From positions 1,126 to 28,526 of the forward strand of contig JADGJC010000365.1 in the NCBI GenBank assembly GCA_027596075.1: 27,401 bases of DNA. Reading direction: 5' to 3'. Below the pieces are notes generated by a model, which was not told the DNA's origin, made no database searches, and worked only from the letters and a program-made list of their open reading frames with translations. This document shows positions 10,159 through 21,236 of this stretch, piece after piece. Within the stretch, counting starts at the first letter, position 1. Each line of letters begins with the position of its first letter. The translations under genes and the position numbers were made by a program. The stretch comes from Rhizophlyctis rosea. Its lineage: Eukaryota > Chytridiomycota > Chytridiomycetes > Rhizophlyctidales > Rhizophlyctidaceae.

Positions 10159-11950
10159 ATGATTGTGGTTCTACACGTTCTACGAAAGCGTTGCCAAAGC
10201 GTTAAGTGGAGCCCGCCATGGCAGCAGCAAATGAGGATGGTTTCTCGTCTGGGAGGAACGGACGGCGAACTGTATGTGCGTTGGAAACATACAGAACATG
10301 AAGAGCTTGCAACCGCGCATTGTGAGGTTGATCTTTCTGACCAGGAATTACAGAAGAGTCGGCTGTATGGTGGGCTTCCGGAGCCCAAGCTGCATGCTAC
10401 ATTTCCAGTGCTGCAGAACATTGGGCATCGATCATCAAGTCCTACAGAGGAGGACTGCAGTCCATCACTTCTTCATGGAATTCTGAAAAATATAAAGCAT
10501 ATATACGCGCCTTGCATCTTCGAATGGCCGTTTATGAATGAAGTCCGGCGATTTGAGGTCGGAGTCCTGCCAGCACTGAGTAAACACCATCAAGAACAAA
10601 GGCAAGCATACCCGTCCATCGAAGGCAACGCTGTCTACGAAGTCCTTCTGAACGCCCTTATGGAGGTATGCTATCCGTCACATCATTTTTTGACGTCAAA
10701 GTTACACATTGACTTTCAACAGTCAGAACTGGCTCAACTGCTCCACGAATACGTAAAACGTGCTACCACCATTGGAATCGAGAAGATCAGCAACATCAAT
10801 TACGCTCTGGGTGTCCCGCTCAACCGCCTCCCATGCCCCGGGGAAATCTGGCAGCATTTACAGACGCTCTGGCCGGAAGTATTCAAGGCAAGACCATCTT
10901 TTCCAGTGACGTCCAAGAACGGACCGTATTCAGATATCAAACTTATCAAGAGTGAACAAACTTCTCCACCGTGTTGACTCCCACGACGCAGGTGAGGCCA
11001 TCCGAGTGTTGTCAAGTAACAAAGGCCATAACTCACCTTTCCTCACTTCTCACAAAGCAGGTGTCGCATTGCAGCCTCATAAAACCTGCCAGCAAATTGG
11101 ATACGATGGGTAACTGCCCGGATCGGAATCACGAACAGGCCTTTGTTTGACGATGAAAAGACCTTCTGGATTTGTCACTGACCGCTACCTCATCTAGCGA
11201 GATACACAACTTCGGATCTCAAGCAAGGGTGCTTTCACCAAGCCTGCAAAAGTCAACCTTTCCTTTCTCAATTACGATCGCGAAACCTACCTGAAATTAA
11301 CAAAACCCTCGAAAACGTCGTTAACCGATAAAGTTACAGATCTCTCGGATGAAGAACTAGTTGCAAACGCCCGTGCGAATGAGCGTGCAACGAAGGACTT
11401 GATTCGTGAGCGTAACGAGAGGCACGAAAATATGGTGCACTCCTTGCTGTCTTTCCTGAAAAGGCGTCTGCATACCTCGAATCTTTTGATATAAACCAAC
11501 CCAAATCCTCACGACATCCACAAACGATTCGACGCGCTTTGCGTTCTCGGGAACAATGCCATCTTGTTTGAAATGAAGAGCATTCAAGATGGAGGTGTGG
11601 AAGACTTTGAGGACCAGGTGAGGATCACCATCATATAGCACGCAATCTCCTGGTTCCTGATTGGAAAGCTGCACTGGCAGGTGGATGACGCCGCCGTGCA
11701 GCTCATCAATTGTCAATTTTATTTGTTAGAGGACATTCAAGAGGAGGTTGATACCACAATCAACGAGGAAAACTTCCTGCGCGTCATTGTTCTTGAATGC
11801 CCACCATTTGCTGGAACGGAGAAAACCCTTAAGAAGTGGGAGAAATGGGGGTTTTATTTTGTTTTCCCAGTATCCCAGGAGGGTGATGGGAAAACATGGA
11901 ATTTGGGAAAGTTGGAACAGAAACTGCACAACTTCGGTGTGGCTAAATGA
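10159..11950 (+). CDS. Orphan protein with C-terminal D...ExK nuclease-like signature; frame interrupted
   Basis: Unrecognised protein of about 500 aa. Predicted exons: 10159-10665, 10723-10878, 10934-10991, 11061-11109, 11224 to about 11430, about 11440-11617, 11669-11950; the introns are 51-114 nt. The N-terminal part includes ISNINYALGVPLNRLPCPGE and NLSRVNKLLHRVDSHDA. A charged helix follows (LSDEELVANARANERATKDL). The C-terminal part reads HKRFDALCVLGNNAILFEMK (Asp codon 11531-11533, ExK at 11570-11578), then FLRVIVLECPPF and WEKWGFYFVFPV...WNLGKLEQKL. Asp followed 12 residues later by E-x-K on adjacent strands is the PD-(D/E)xK nuclease pattern; this is inference from motif only. The frame breaks near 11436 and again near 11508, where AAA versus AA would restore continuity. 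The start could also be ATG 10231 or 10237. Codons lack the exon polarity seen in the neighbours, suggesting a younger or transferred gene. Confidence 0.52.
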
Positions 11951-12427
11951 ACAGCTATGTACAGTCCGCACACGCTGGAAAGTGTCTTGCGTGCCCTTGC
12001 AGTCAGCAAATAAGAAACACAGGCCGTAAGATTCAGCTGGTGCATAGTATCAATTTGCCCGCTTGCATTATTGTCTGTTTCCTTTGTGAAGACGCCCACA
12101 CTCCATGATTGATGATGTTTGGTTCGCCAACAGCTTGATCGTTTCAACTATGAATGTGATCCAACCCAGAGCTATTGCTTAATCAACCACTCTCCCGCTG
12201 TTGTCAGTAGGTCTATCCATTGTGGAGCCTCGTTACCGGTTGCATTCTGTGTTGGAGCGTGGAATGGAAACTTACAAGGACCCTGGTGAATTCTATTTAT
12301 TTACTGGCTGCGCCACACGGTTGCATCCTCCCATCTCACATGCAGCCTAGGATTGCTCTCAGAATTGCACTCACTTTGATCTCCTTCTCCTCAATTATCT
12401 CACACTAATCCCACAAATCCTTCTGAC
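11951..12427. other. Intergenic between orphan gene and insulysin gene
   Basis: No gene is supported. The last 100 bp before the ATG at 12428 are C/T/A-rich (CTCCTTCTCCTCAATTATC near 12380-12398), compatible with a fungal 5' leader. Confidence 0.4.
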
Positions 12428-15400
12428 ATGGCACCGATACCAAGCCCGAAACGCCTCACAATAACCAAAAAACCCTCTTTAGATGACCGAACTTACTTGT
12501 ACCTGACTCTCGACAATGATCTGTCTGTTCTCGTATGCAGTGACCCAACCACAGACCGCGCAGCAGCCTGTCTCGACGTAAACGTAGGGTCCTTGTGCGA
12601 TCCTGACGGCGTCGAAGGGTTGGCGCACTTCTTGGAGCACCTATGTGAGGATGACAATAAATATGGATATGACATGCTTTGAAAATGCTGCTGACTGAGC
12701 GTACCCCATGCTGTTTCTCAAACACTTGCCTCGTGCTCCCTCCGTTTTGAACAGTATTCATGGTATGAAACATACCATCTTTCCTGAAGTCACCTTTTTC
12801 AAAGAATATGTGCTCATCACAATTGCCTGGGCGTGGTCATAGGGAACGGAGAAAGTAATGTGCTTGGCTTGAAGAACGTTTGACCTCCAGAAGTCTATTC
12901 CTCATATTTTTTCACATGGAGTATCCTGTAGAAAATGAATACAGTCAGGTATCTGCCCTCTCAAGGCCTCAGCCCGAAAAGATGCCATTATGAGTCCTCA
13001 CCGGCCATCCTACCAGTTCCTCCAACAACACGGCGGCTATTCAAATGCATGGACAGGCGGCGAAAACACAAACTTCCATTTTGAGGTGGCTGCAGACAAT
13101 TTGGAAGGAGCTTTGGATAGGTGGAAGATTTATCCTCTGACTGGTCATCCTGCTGTGTGAGATACTAAAGTGCCATCATCAATCCGATTTTCCGAAGGTT
13201 TGCTCAATTCTTCATAGCCCCACTATTCGATGAATCAACAACAGAACGAGAATTGAATGCTGTAGATTCAGGTGCATACTCCCATTGGGACTGGATTCAC
13301 CCCGCTGAAATACGGTGTATCAGCCTAACACGAACGAACAGAGCACAAGAAGAACCTCAACGACGATTCGTGGCGACTTAACCAACTGTACAGATCATAC
13401 ACCAGCAAAACTCATCCCTTTCATCGGTTTTCAACAGGTTTGGGTCTTTTGTATCGCACCGCTTGTGAGCTGTATCTTAGTTGCTAATACAGATTGACCA
13501 AAACAGGGAACGTCCAAACTCTACGAGACATCCCGCAAGAGAAGGGAATCAATGTGCGGAAGCTGTTGTTGGAGTTTCATGAGAAGTATTATTCTGTAAG
13601 CGAGATCTTGGCAATATTCGTCATGTGGTATAGCATCAGCGCTCACATTTCGGATGCATCAGGCTAATCTCATGAAATTGGTTGTCTTGGGCAAAGGTAC
13701 GTTGTTTGAGCCTTCGGGCCTCCTTCGAACTGCCTCCTGGTCTTGATCAAGAAGCACTGAAAATATCTCAACTCCAGAACCTGTGGAACAGCTGGCAGAA
13801 TGGGTAACGACGATGTTCTCCGCCGTTAAGAATGCAAATATCCCTGTACCGAAATTTGAAGGTCATCCACTCACCGCGGATCATTTGCAGGTTGGTTGGG
13901 GGACATTCAAGAACCCTCATAGTAACACGACTAACTTACGCATATCGATATTGGACTTTGCAGAAAGTCATCAAAGTGAAACCAGTCGGCAACTTAATTG
14001 GGATGGATTTGGAGTTTCCGTTACCTGATTTGCGACCTTACTATAAGTCAAAGGTAATGCTTCCGTGCCATTTTTTTCCGAAAGGGAGATACGGTGCTGA
14101 TGCAAGAATCATATAGCCTTCAGAATATCTGGACCACTTGATAGGTCACGAGAGTGATGGATCTATTTTGGCGGGGTTGCGGAGACGAGGTGAGGAGTTG
14201 ATGAGATCTTGGTATTTCAGGAGGAAGTAATGGCAGAATTAAATCTTATACGGATGCTGCCTTCCCTTCAGGTTGGGCACAAGAACTAACAGTCTCCAGC
14301 TGGACCGGTGGTGAAGGTTTCGGCTTCTGTCGAGCATCCTTAGAACTTCTCGAAGAAGGTCTAGGTAAACACCCCTCTCCCCCTCCCCTTCCCCTATCAA
14401 ACTCACCCCTTCCCACACAGCAAACTACCGCCAAATCGCCTCCTGCATCCTCTCCTACATCAACCTCCTCCACACAACCGGCCCTCAACACCGAATCTAC
14501 ACAGAATGCAAAGCAATCCTCGACCTCCACTTCAAATACCAGGAAAAGTCCCCACCGATTGATTTTGTTTCGGCCGTGGCGGGGAATATGCATCATTATG
14601 CAGCGGAAGACGTGTTGAGTGGTCCATGTGTTGTTGAGGAGTTTGATGAGGATGCCGTGAGGGGGGTGGAGGGGTGGTTGAGGGGGGAGGGGTGTAGGAT
14701 TATGTTGGCTAGTAGTACGTTTGAGACGGCGGGGTGGGAGAGGGAGGAGTGGTATGGGACTGAGCATTTGGTGGAGGAATTTGATGGGGAGTTGAGGGGG
14801 GTGAGTTGGTGGGACTTTTTTGGGAGTTAAATGAAAAGGAGTTATTCTCAAAATCGTTGATGCTAATGTGTTTTTTTGTACACCAGCTCCTCCGGAACCC
14901 AACCGAAGATTTCGGGCTGCACCTTCCCGAACCCAACATTTTCATTCCGGAAAATTTGGATGTTGTTAAAATCGATAAGCAGGTCCGTTTCCACATCACA
15001 ACTCCACTGTATCTTCATTTCATCGTCCATCCTCGAGACTAACACCCGACCCCACATCAGCCCCTCCCACCAACAATAATCAAAGACACACCCATCGTCC
15101 GCCTATGGCACAAGAAAGACGACACGTTTTTCGTTCCGAGGGCTGATGTTAAGTTTTTGATTCGCAGGTAAACAATATCTTCATGTCAATGTCTCTTTTG
15201 CATACCATCTTATCGAATCGCCACTACAGCCCACTAGCTTACTCCTCCCCAAAAAACGCCGTCATGTGCCAACTCTACGTCGATCTTTTGAATGATGCCT
15301 TGACGGATGTGGCGTATCATGCTGGTGCGTAGGAGGCTCTGATATTTTCTGTCCTCATTTTTGAGGGTTTGGCTGATGAGATCATGTGTGGTTTTTAGAC

Positions 15401-17063
15401 CGTGCGGGACTCGAGTATAATGTTGATCAGGAGTTGACGGGTGTTGAGGTCTGTCAAATCCCCTTCAACATCCATCGTCTGCGAGTGATACTGAAAATTC
15501 CCCCTCTCACCAGGTCAACATCTGGGGTTTCAACGACAAAATCTCCGTCCTCTTAGACGTGGTGGTAGGGAAGATGATGAGCTTAATCATCGATGAGGGG
15601 AAGTTGGGTGTCATGAAGGAGCGGGTAAAGATCCATTAGTCTGCATTTCAGTTCTTTTCCGAGTGTTGATTGTTGAAACGTTAGAGAGAACGCGGCTACA
15701 AATCCTTCGCGTCGGAAAATCCCGATGCACACGCGAGTCATTATTATAATTGGTGTTTGCAGGAGGTGTTGTGGACTGTGGATGAGAAGTTGGGGGTTTT
15801 GGATGGTATGTGTGTTGGAGGAATCGGTGAGACTCCCCGATGGTGGGAAAAGGTTCATTGATTTTTGATGGTTTTTTGCAGATATAACGAGTGACGACAT
15901 AAGGGCGTTCTATCCACGACTTTTCGAGAGTGCGCATATTGAGGGGTTTGTGCATGGGAATTTTGATGAAAAGGTACGGGTTGGGCGAGTGAAAGTGGAC
16001 AATTGCAGAATTCCTATTGACAACATAACCCTCCAGACCGCCCTCTCCCTATCCTCCATCGTCGAACGCCATATCCATCCAAACCCCCTATCCGCTGACG
16101 CACGCCGCAGTCTCTGCCGGACGCGTGCCATTCCTGCAGGTTCGCCCTCCTCACTTATCCCCATCTCCCCCCACATTCACCCTAACAATATCACATAAAC
16201 AGGCTCATCATACACCCACTCCCGCCCCCTCCCCATCGCCTCCAACCCCAACTCCGCCGTTTACTTCACCCTGCAAGTCGCCGATTCCGAAGACTTGAGA
16301 GCATCAACTTGTTGTATGCTGTTGGAGCAGATTGCTGCGGAACCGTGTTTTGATGTTTTGAGGACGAAGGAGCAGTTGGGTAGGTTTACTTCGCTGTCAT
16401 AAGGGTGCTCCGTTTTATGGGTGGTGATTGATCAAATTTGCATACTTTGTGGTTGTAGGGTACAGCACGCACTGCTTCTCGCGACGAGATGTGGGCGTGA
16501 TGAGTTTTTGTGTTGCGGTGCAGAGTGAGCAGGATCCCATATATGTTGAGAGTAGAGTGGAAGCGTTTTTGGAGCATTTGGAGGTAAGAGTTTGACTCAT
16601 CCTACCATGGGTCAACACCATCAAGTATTACCCCTCCTTTCCGCTCACACCTCAACTACCACTCCCACAGACGATCCTAACAACAATGGACTCCTCAACC
16701 TACACAAAACACACAACATCCCTCCGCCTCCGCCTCCTCCAAACCGACAAAAGCCTCTACGAAACAACCTCTCGGCTGTGGACACCCATCGAGCTCGGTA
16801 CGCTGCATTTCACGTTTTCCGAAGACACTGCTAAGATAGTAGAGGAAATCTCGTTGGAAGAGTTGGTTGAATTTTACGCCCGCACTGTTAAGGCGGGTGC
16901 GGAAGGGCGGAGGAAATTGAGTGTACATATTTGGGGTGGGGGGAAGAGTGTTGGGGGTGAGGGAGTGTTGGGAGAGGAGGAGGTTAGGAGGGTGAGAGAG
17001 GGGTGGGAGTTGAAGGGGAGGTATTGGGAGGAGAGGAGTGGGGAGTTTGTGGGGAGGGGGTGA
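12428..17063 (+). CDS. Insulin-degrading enzyme / insulysin, M16A zinc metalloprotease
   Basis: About 960 aa, close to the usual ~1000 aa. Inverzincin motif HFLEH (residues 67-71) follows SDPTTDRAAACLDVNVGS, as in the family; the distal zinc ligand Glu is in RELNAVDSEHKKN. Other family blocks: PVENEYSQ|FLQQHGGYSNAWTGGENTNF, DRFAQFFIAPLFDES, HPFHRFSTGN, NLMKLVVLGKEPVEQLAEW, SWTGGEGFGFCRASLELLEE, EQLGYSTHCFSRRDVGV. Predicted exons: 12428-12644, a short one ending 12948, 13017-13120, 13198-13271, 13342-13437, 13508-13595, 13663-13696, 13778-13890, 13964-14053, 14117-14189, 14272-14364, 14421-14800, 14887-14982, 15061-15167, 15230-15324, 15399-15448, 15514-15624, 15685-15805, 15882-15973, 16037-16139, 16203-16379, 16459-16583, 16671-17063. 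Introns after 12948 are 56-87 nt. The junction between 12644 and the VENEYSQ exon does not join in frame. The C-terminus is not SKL-like, so a cytosolic enzyme is likely. Confidence 0.95.
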
Positions 17064-17400
17064 TAGGGTTGTTTGTGGGGTTTGTAGATTTTGTTGTAAC
17101 ATAGTGTAATTTGAAATTTTTACGTAGAATGCGATTTGAGTGCTTGTTTGGGCCTTGTGACATGGAGTAATTGCATCGAGCTGGTGGAAGCGGAGGGATC
17201 GGAACGATGTGCAGTCGGACTTTTTCATGTTTGAAACCGTTACGTTCCTCCGATGCCACCTGCAATCCATGCGAATCATCTTCCAATTTATTGATTATGA
17301 CAACATGATAGCGTGACCCTTGTCTGCAGTGATCCCGATGCTGATACACGTGCGCCACCGCTGGACCCGATCTCAACGCGTTCGAAAGTGATGTAAGCAT

Positions 17401-17423
17401 GGCTTTTGGCTTTTGGCTTTCCT
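17401..17423. repeat. Short tandem repeat, GGCTTTT x3
   Basis: Three consecutive GGCTTTT units (the last followed by CC) in the intergenic region. Too short to be more than a microsatellite-like tract. Confidence 0.6.
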
Positions 17424-17782
17424 ATGCGGCCCATCTTGCACTTCCCGTACGCATACCTAGGTAAGGTATTTCCGACCTGTCAAAATTGGGTCTCACATCA
17501 TCCCTTGCCTTTATCACCGCATTTCCAAATTCGCAGAATGTCATCAAATGAAAACGCAATGAAGTTTGACAGGTTGACTTGGTGCTAGGGGGTGGTAGCC
17601 TCGCATTTTGATGCGCATTGTTGGCATGCTAGGTCAGCTGTTGGCGGAGAAACCGAGGCAATGACGTTTGGAGGCCGCAGTTTGCGATGCGGTAGTTCTA
17701 TGCGTAATGGTGCTTGGGAAAGGTCAAGGAATCATAGGATGAGAGTGTTTGCCAGAGCGCGACTGTGGATAGTGCAAAATTC

Positions 17783-17789
17783 TATATAA
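17783..17789 (+). promoter_or_regulatory. TATA box of the small repeat-protein gene
   Basis: TATATAA in the context TTCTATATAAAGGCGG, about 110 bp upstream of the ATG at 17897, followed by an unstructured C/A-rich leader. It is the only canonical TATA element I found upstream of a gene in the window, suggesting inducible or strong expression. Confidence 0.6.
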
Positions 17790-17896
17790 AGGCGGAGCCT
17801 TCTCGGTAAACATCTCAATATCATTACCAACACAACATCTCAAACAACACCACACACAACACACTCCTTCTCTTCTTACCAACAACAACAACAAAC

Positions 17897-18299
17897 ATGT
17901 CTTCGTATGTATCATCTCGAAACATCATGCTGTAGTCTCCTCAATCCACATCACTCACACCTCCTCCTCCCCACAACAGCTCTGGCCAATCCTACCACCC
18001 CAAGGACCACGGTGGTCTCAAGAAGGACGGTTCCCGCGACAGCCGCGTCAAGGACGACAATGTCACCGGCGACGAGGGTGTCGAAACTCAAAGCTCCCAA
18101 GAGCACGGAGACATCTACAAACCCAAGTGAGTTATTTCTGTCAACACTTTCTCGTCGTGACTGTCAGGGAAATTGGATTGCTCATTGAAACTTTCATCCT
18201 TTAAGGGAACACGGTGGTCTCAAGAAGGACGGCACTCGCGACAAGCGTGTAAAGGACGACAAGCCCTCTGGGGACGCCGAGGAGGAGGGCGAGGAGTAA
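17897..18299 (+). CDS. Small hydrophilic protein with two HGGLKKDG repeats, 82 aa
   Basis: Three exons: 17897-17904 (8 nt: Met, Ser and two bases), 17980-18126, 18206-18299; introns 75 and 79 nt, phases consistent. The protein is highly charged and probably disordered. It contains two near-identical units, HGGLKKDGSRDSRVKDD and HGGLKKDGTRDKRVKDD, plus a partial EHGDIYKP between them; the tail is acidic (EEEGEE). Each full unit lies in its own exon and the DNA of the two is nearly identical, so the gene probably grew by exon duplication. Short proteins built from HGGLxxDGxxDxR units occur widely in fungi and are often stress-associated; I know no biochemical role. The TATA box and clean leader suggest strong or inducible expression. 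No signal peptide. Confidence 0.82.
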
Positions 18300-19080
18300 T
18301 ATCCTTTGTAACATAGCTCTACCTGATCAGTTTCGTCTGATTGCTGTAGTATAGTTTGCTAGTTTTTTGTACGTGCTTTCAGCATGTATTTTGTGTAGAT
18401 GAAATGTATCAGGCTGTCTAGCAGTAACTTGAGAGGTATTGCACCGTCGAGGTCGTTGTGTTGTCATATTTGGTGAATGTTTTCCCATTTTGGTATGAAG
18501 TGCGACTTTTGTTATCGTGGTGAGTGTGGTGTTTGTTGTGCACATCTTACCTGCTCGCGTGTGCGATGTTGCTGTTGCTGATGCTGGTGCAGCATACCGC
18601 GGGGAAGTTTGAGGCAAATTGTGCGTGATGTTTGGATGGGGTGTCCCCGCTGTCCATTGAAATCCATAGGACCCTGAGTCTCCCGAGTACAATATGTGGC
18701 TTTGAGCGCAATATGCCCAATGAGGGGTTAATGACTTGGCAGTCAAAAAGGGTGTGTTTGTGTTCGGTGTCAGATTGATGACAGATTCCTCCCCACACTG
18801 TCCCACACTTTCCCACACTTTTCCGCCAACTACATCTCCCGTCGATCACGCTCAATAATGGAAACTTGGGTTTTACTACCTGCTCTTCGAACGCAGGTAA
18901 GCCAACGGTTGAGCTCTGCCAGACGGCTGAGCGATCTTGGTTCAAGTCGAAGGCAGCTGCTGCGTAGCGCCATTCAAGTTCGGGACCAGTTGGTGGCTGA
19001 CGGCTAAACTTGTGATCATCATCCACAGATAACCTGTACGTACATACATATGGTTTCCAACGTTATACCGTCCATCAAAT
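18300..19080. other. Intergenic: 3' flank of repeat-protein gene and SAM-gene promoter
   Basis: Minus-strand frames of up to 163 codons cross this stretch but lack any motif and look like chance. The stretch holds a three-copy TCCCACACT tandem, listed separately, and a T/A-rich segment just before the SAM-gene ATG. Confidence 0.4.
18790..18820. repeat. Tandem TCCCACACT(T/G) x3
   Basis: Three adjacent 10-bp units (TCCCACACTG, TCCCACACTT, TCCCACACTT) about 265 bp upstream of the SAM-domain gene. Exact periodicity over 30 bp could mark repeated factor-binding sites or a simple slippage tract. Confidence 0.6.
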
Positions 19081-21236
19081 ATGAGTGAAGGCTTGCCCAA
19101 CGTACCAGTCGAAGACTGGACCGTTCAGCAGGTCGCGGAGTGGGTCCGCAACTTGAGTGGGAAAGAAGTGCCTGTTCCGGATGTTTTTCTCACTGCTTCC
19201 CAGGCTTTTATCGGTGAGTCTGGAGACGCGTCATTGAAAGCGTTTGAGTGCCTTCGCCATATTGGAACAAGAAGCTGCTCAACTGGGTGTTATGACGGCC
19301 CACACTAGCCGCACGAGAGGGCTGCGGGTTGCCGCCGGGTTATTTGCGCAGCCCCGAGTGGGCGAGTCGAATGATCAAGCAATAATATGGATTGGGTAGC
19401 TGGAGGGCAAAGTTGTCTTGTTAGCTGAAACAGTCGGCACGAAGGTGTTGGCTTACTGTTGTCAGTGAACAACAAGACGCGGCAGATCAAACGGTTTATC
19501 AATATGAATCCTCATCCTCTCCCTTCAGACCAACAGATTGACGGCAGCGCCCTCGCCGAAGTTGATGACAACGTTTTGAAGAACGACTGCAAAATAGCAG
19601 CATTCGGTCACAGAAAGCGCATTCTCCGTGCCATTCAAACTCTTCTTGACCGCGAAAGCAACGCCGCCCTCTCCTCTCCTTCACCCTCTCCCGCCCTTTC
19701 ACACCCTTCACATTCTTCAATATCACCCTACTCCCGAAAACCATACACACGCATTCCACGTTACCACCAATCCTTCTTTCCATCCGCCTTGACTCCCACC
19801 TACGATGAGACCCTAGGATCTACCTTTCCTGATAGGTTCAACTCACAATTTGACGATGACTATTTGACGCAATCATCGAGCCTTTACAGGCGCTACAGTC
19901 AGTTACCGGGTCAGCGGTTCTCCTCAGCGGACGTTTTGGTAGACGATGATGTTGCTGATGAGGCACGACGGAATAAGCGGGGGCGTGATGATGTCTCAAA
20001 GTACATGGCGGATACCAGGAGGAGCAGAAGATGGCGATAGTGCATTCGCACATGAAGATTCTCACTCTCAACCTACATCGAAACGACAGCGCATTGCATC
20101 GCCTTTGGATAATATGATAAATGGCGGCGTTAATAAGCCTATACCCAATCTCCCATCATCCGCTCCGGCTGCTTCTACAACTCCAACCGCCTCACCATCC
20201 CTCACACCCGCACCACACGACGCTCATCCCACCCTCCCGCCCGACACGACATCGAATCCCGTCTCCCCGCTCCCTATACTACCCCAAACCAACACCCCAC
20301 CCCACCCACCCAAAAAACGCATAACACCCACCCTCCTAACAACCACAACCTGCAACCCCAACAACCCCGCCTTCGCTCCACCGCCCACACGCAAAAGAGA
20401 CGTTTTGACAGACTGGATTGACAGGAAGGATCATGCTGTGCAGTTGAATGATTATAGGCCGGTTGGGTTGGCGGTGGATAAGGGGCAGGATGGTGGGGGG
20501 GAGGAGTTTGTGGAGGGTGATGCGAGTGAGGATGAGAGTGATGGGGAGAGGGAGCGGGAGGGTGATGGGAAGGGGAGTGTCAAGGGGGTTGGGAATGGGG
20601 ATGTGCATTTTGTGGTGGAGGATGATACGGGGGAGGATGAAGGGGAATGGGAGGGTGAAAGGGATTGGATGGGTGAACTGGCTGCGGAGTATGGGGAGGT
20701 GCTTATGGGTGAAGGGGAGGGAACGAATGGGGACCGGAATCCGGGTGTAGGGGACGGGGCGCGGAATGATGCTGGGGAGGCGGAGAAAAACGCAGGTCAC
20801 ACGACGGAAAGTGAGAACGGAGGTGGAGGTCATTCAACCGAGACGGGAAGATTTTGACGACGAAAGGGACGGGCATTCACCTTTTGTGAGTGATGGGTCG
20901 TTTTTGTTCAACCAGTCGAGTGTGTATTCTGGTGGTGGGGATGATGAGGTGCATGGGCGGTGGGGACAGGAGGGGAGTGGTGAGGTGGAAGCGGTACCGA
21001 ATGCTCGCGATGTCAACGCCGCTGACACAGCACATGCCGCCGACGGAGACCTCGCCGACCACCTACGTATCTTCGAAAAACAAGCTAGCGAAGTGATTCG
21101 GAAGCATAAGATGTTCAAGAAGAAGGGGATGCAGGTTGAGGTTGTTATTCCGGTTGGGAAGGGTGGTCCGCGGAGCAGTCATGGTCGGGTTGGGGAGTTG
21201 CCTAGTCCGGATGCGGTTGAGGCGTGGGAGTTTTGA
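19081..21236 (+). CDS. SAM-domain protein with acidic, disordered C-terminal region
   Basis: Predicted 567 aa in four exons: 19081-19213, 19529-20000, 20041-20698, 20796-21236, total length divisible by three. Splicing exon 1 to exon 2 creates a textbook sterile alpha motif: WTVQQVAEWVRNL, VFLTASQAFIDQQIDGSAL, LKNDCKIAAFGHRKRILRAI (residues ~13-80). SAM domains mediate self-association or protein/RNA binding in signalling scaffolds. After it come Ser/Pro-rich sequence, a TSKRQRIAS basic cluster (possible nuclear signal), PPKKRITPTLL, a long Glu/Asp/Gly tract, and a helical segment DHLRIFEKQASEVIRKHKM; the C-terminus is AVEAWEF. The first intron (315 nt) is several times longer than any other, the second (40 nt) is very short, and the third (97 nt) is inferred only because two frames must be joined. 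The overall family is not recognised. Confidence 0.72.

Larger units (their letters stand above)
17064..17896. other. Insulysin 3' flank and promoter of the small repeat-protein gene
   Basis: No coding region is supported. It includes a triplicated GGCTTTT unit and a TATA box, both listed separately. An A/C-rich leader (repeated ACAACA, 17826-17896) precedes the next start codon, typical of strongly expressed fungal genes. Confidence 0.5.

Noticed and set aside
14246..14902. 218-codon minus-strand frame
   Set aside because: Antisense shadow of the insulysin exon 14421-14800; Pro-rich because the sense strand is G-rich near the exon end.
16695..17279. 194-codon minus-strand frame
   Set aside because: Antisense of the last insulysin exon, again produced by strand skew.
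18895..18965. Possible tRNA (GGTTCAAGTCG resembling a T-loop)
   Set aside because: No matching acceptor stem or D-arm could be folded around it.
18327..19026. Minus-strand frames of 163 and 159 codons between two genes
   Set aside because: No motifs, overlapping each other in different frames, and containing the TCCCACACT tandem; likely chance.
20336..20833. 165-codon minus-strand frame in the SAM gene
   Set aside because: Antisense of the acidic G-rich exon; Pro/Leu/Ile-rich artefact of skew.
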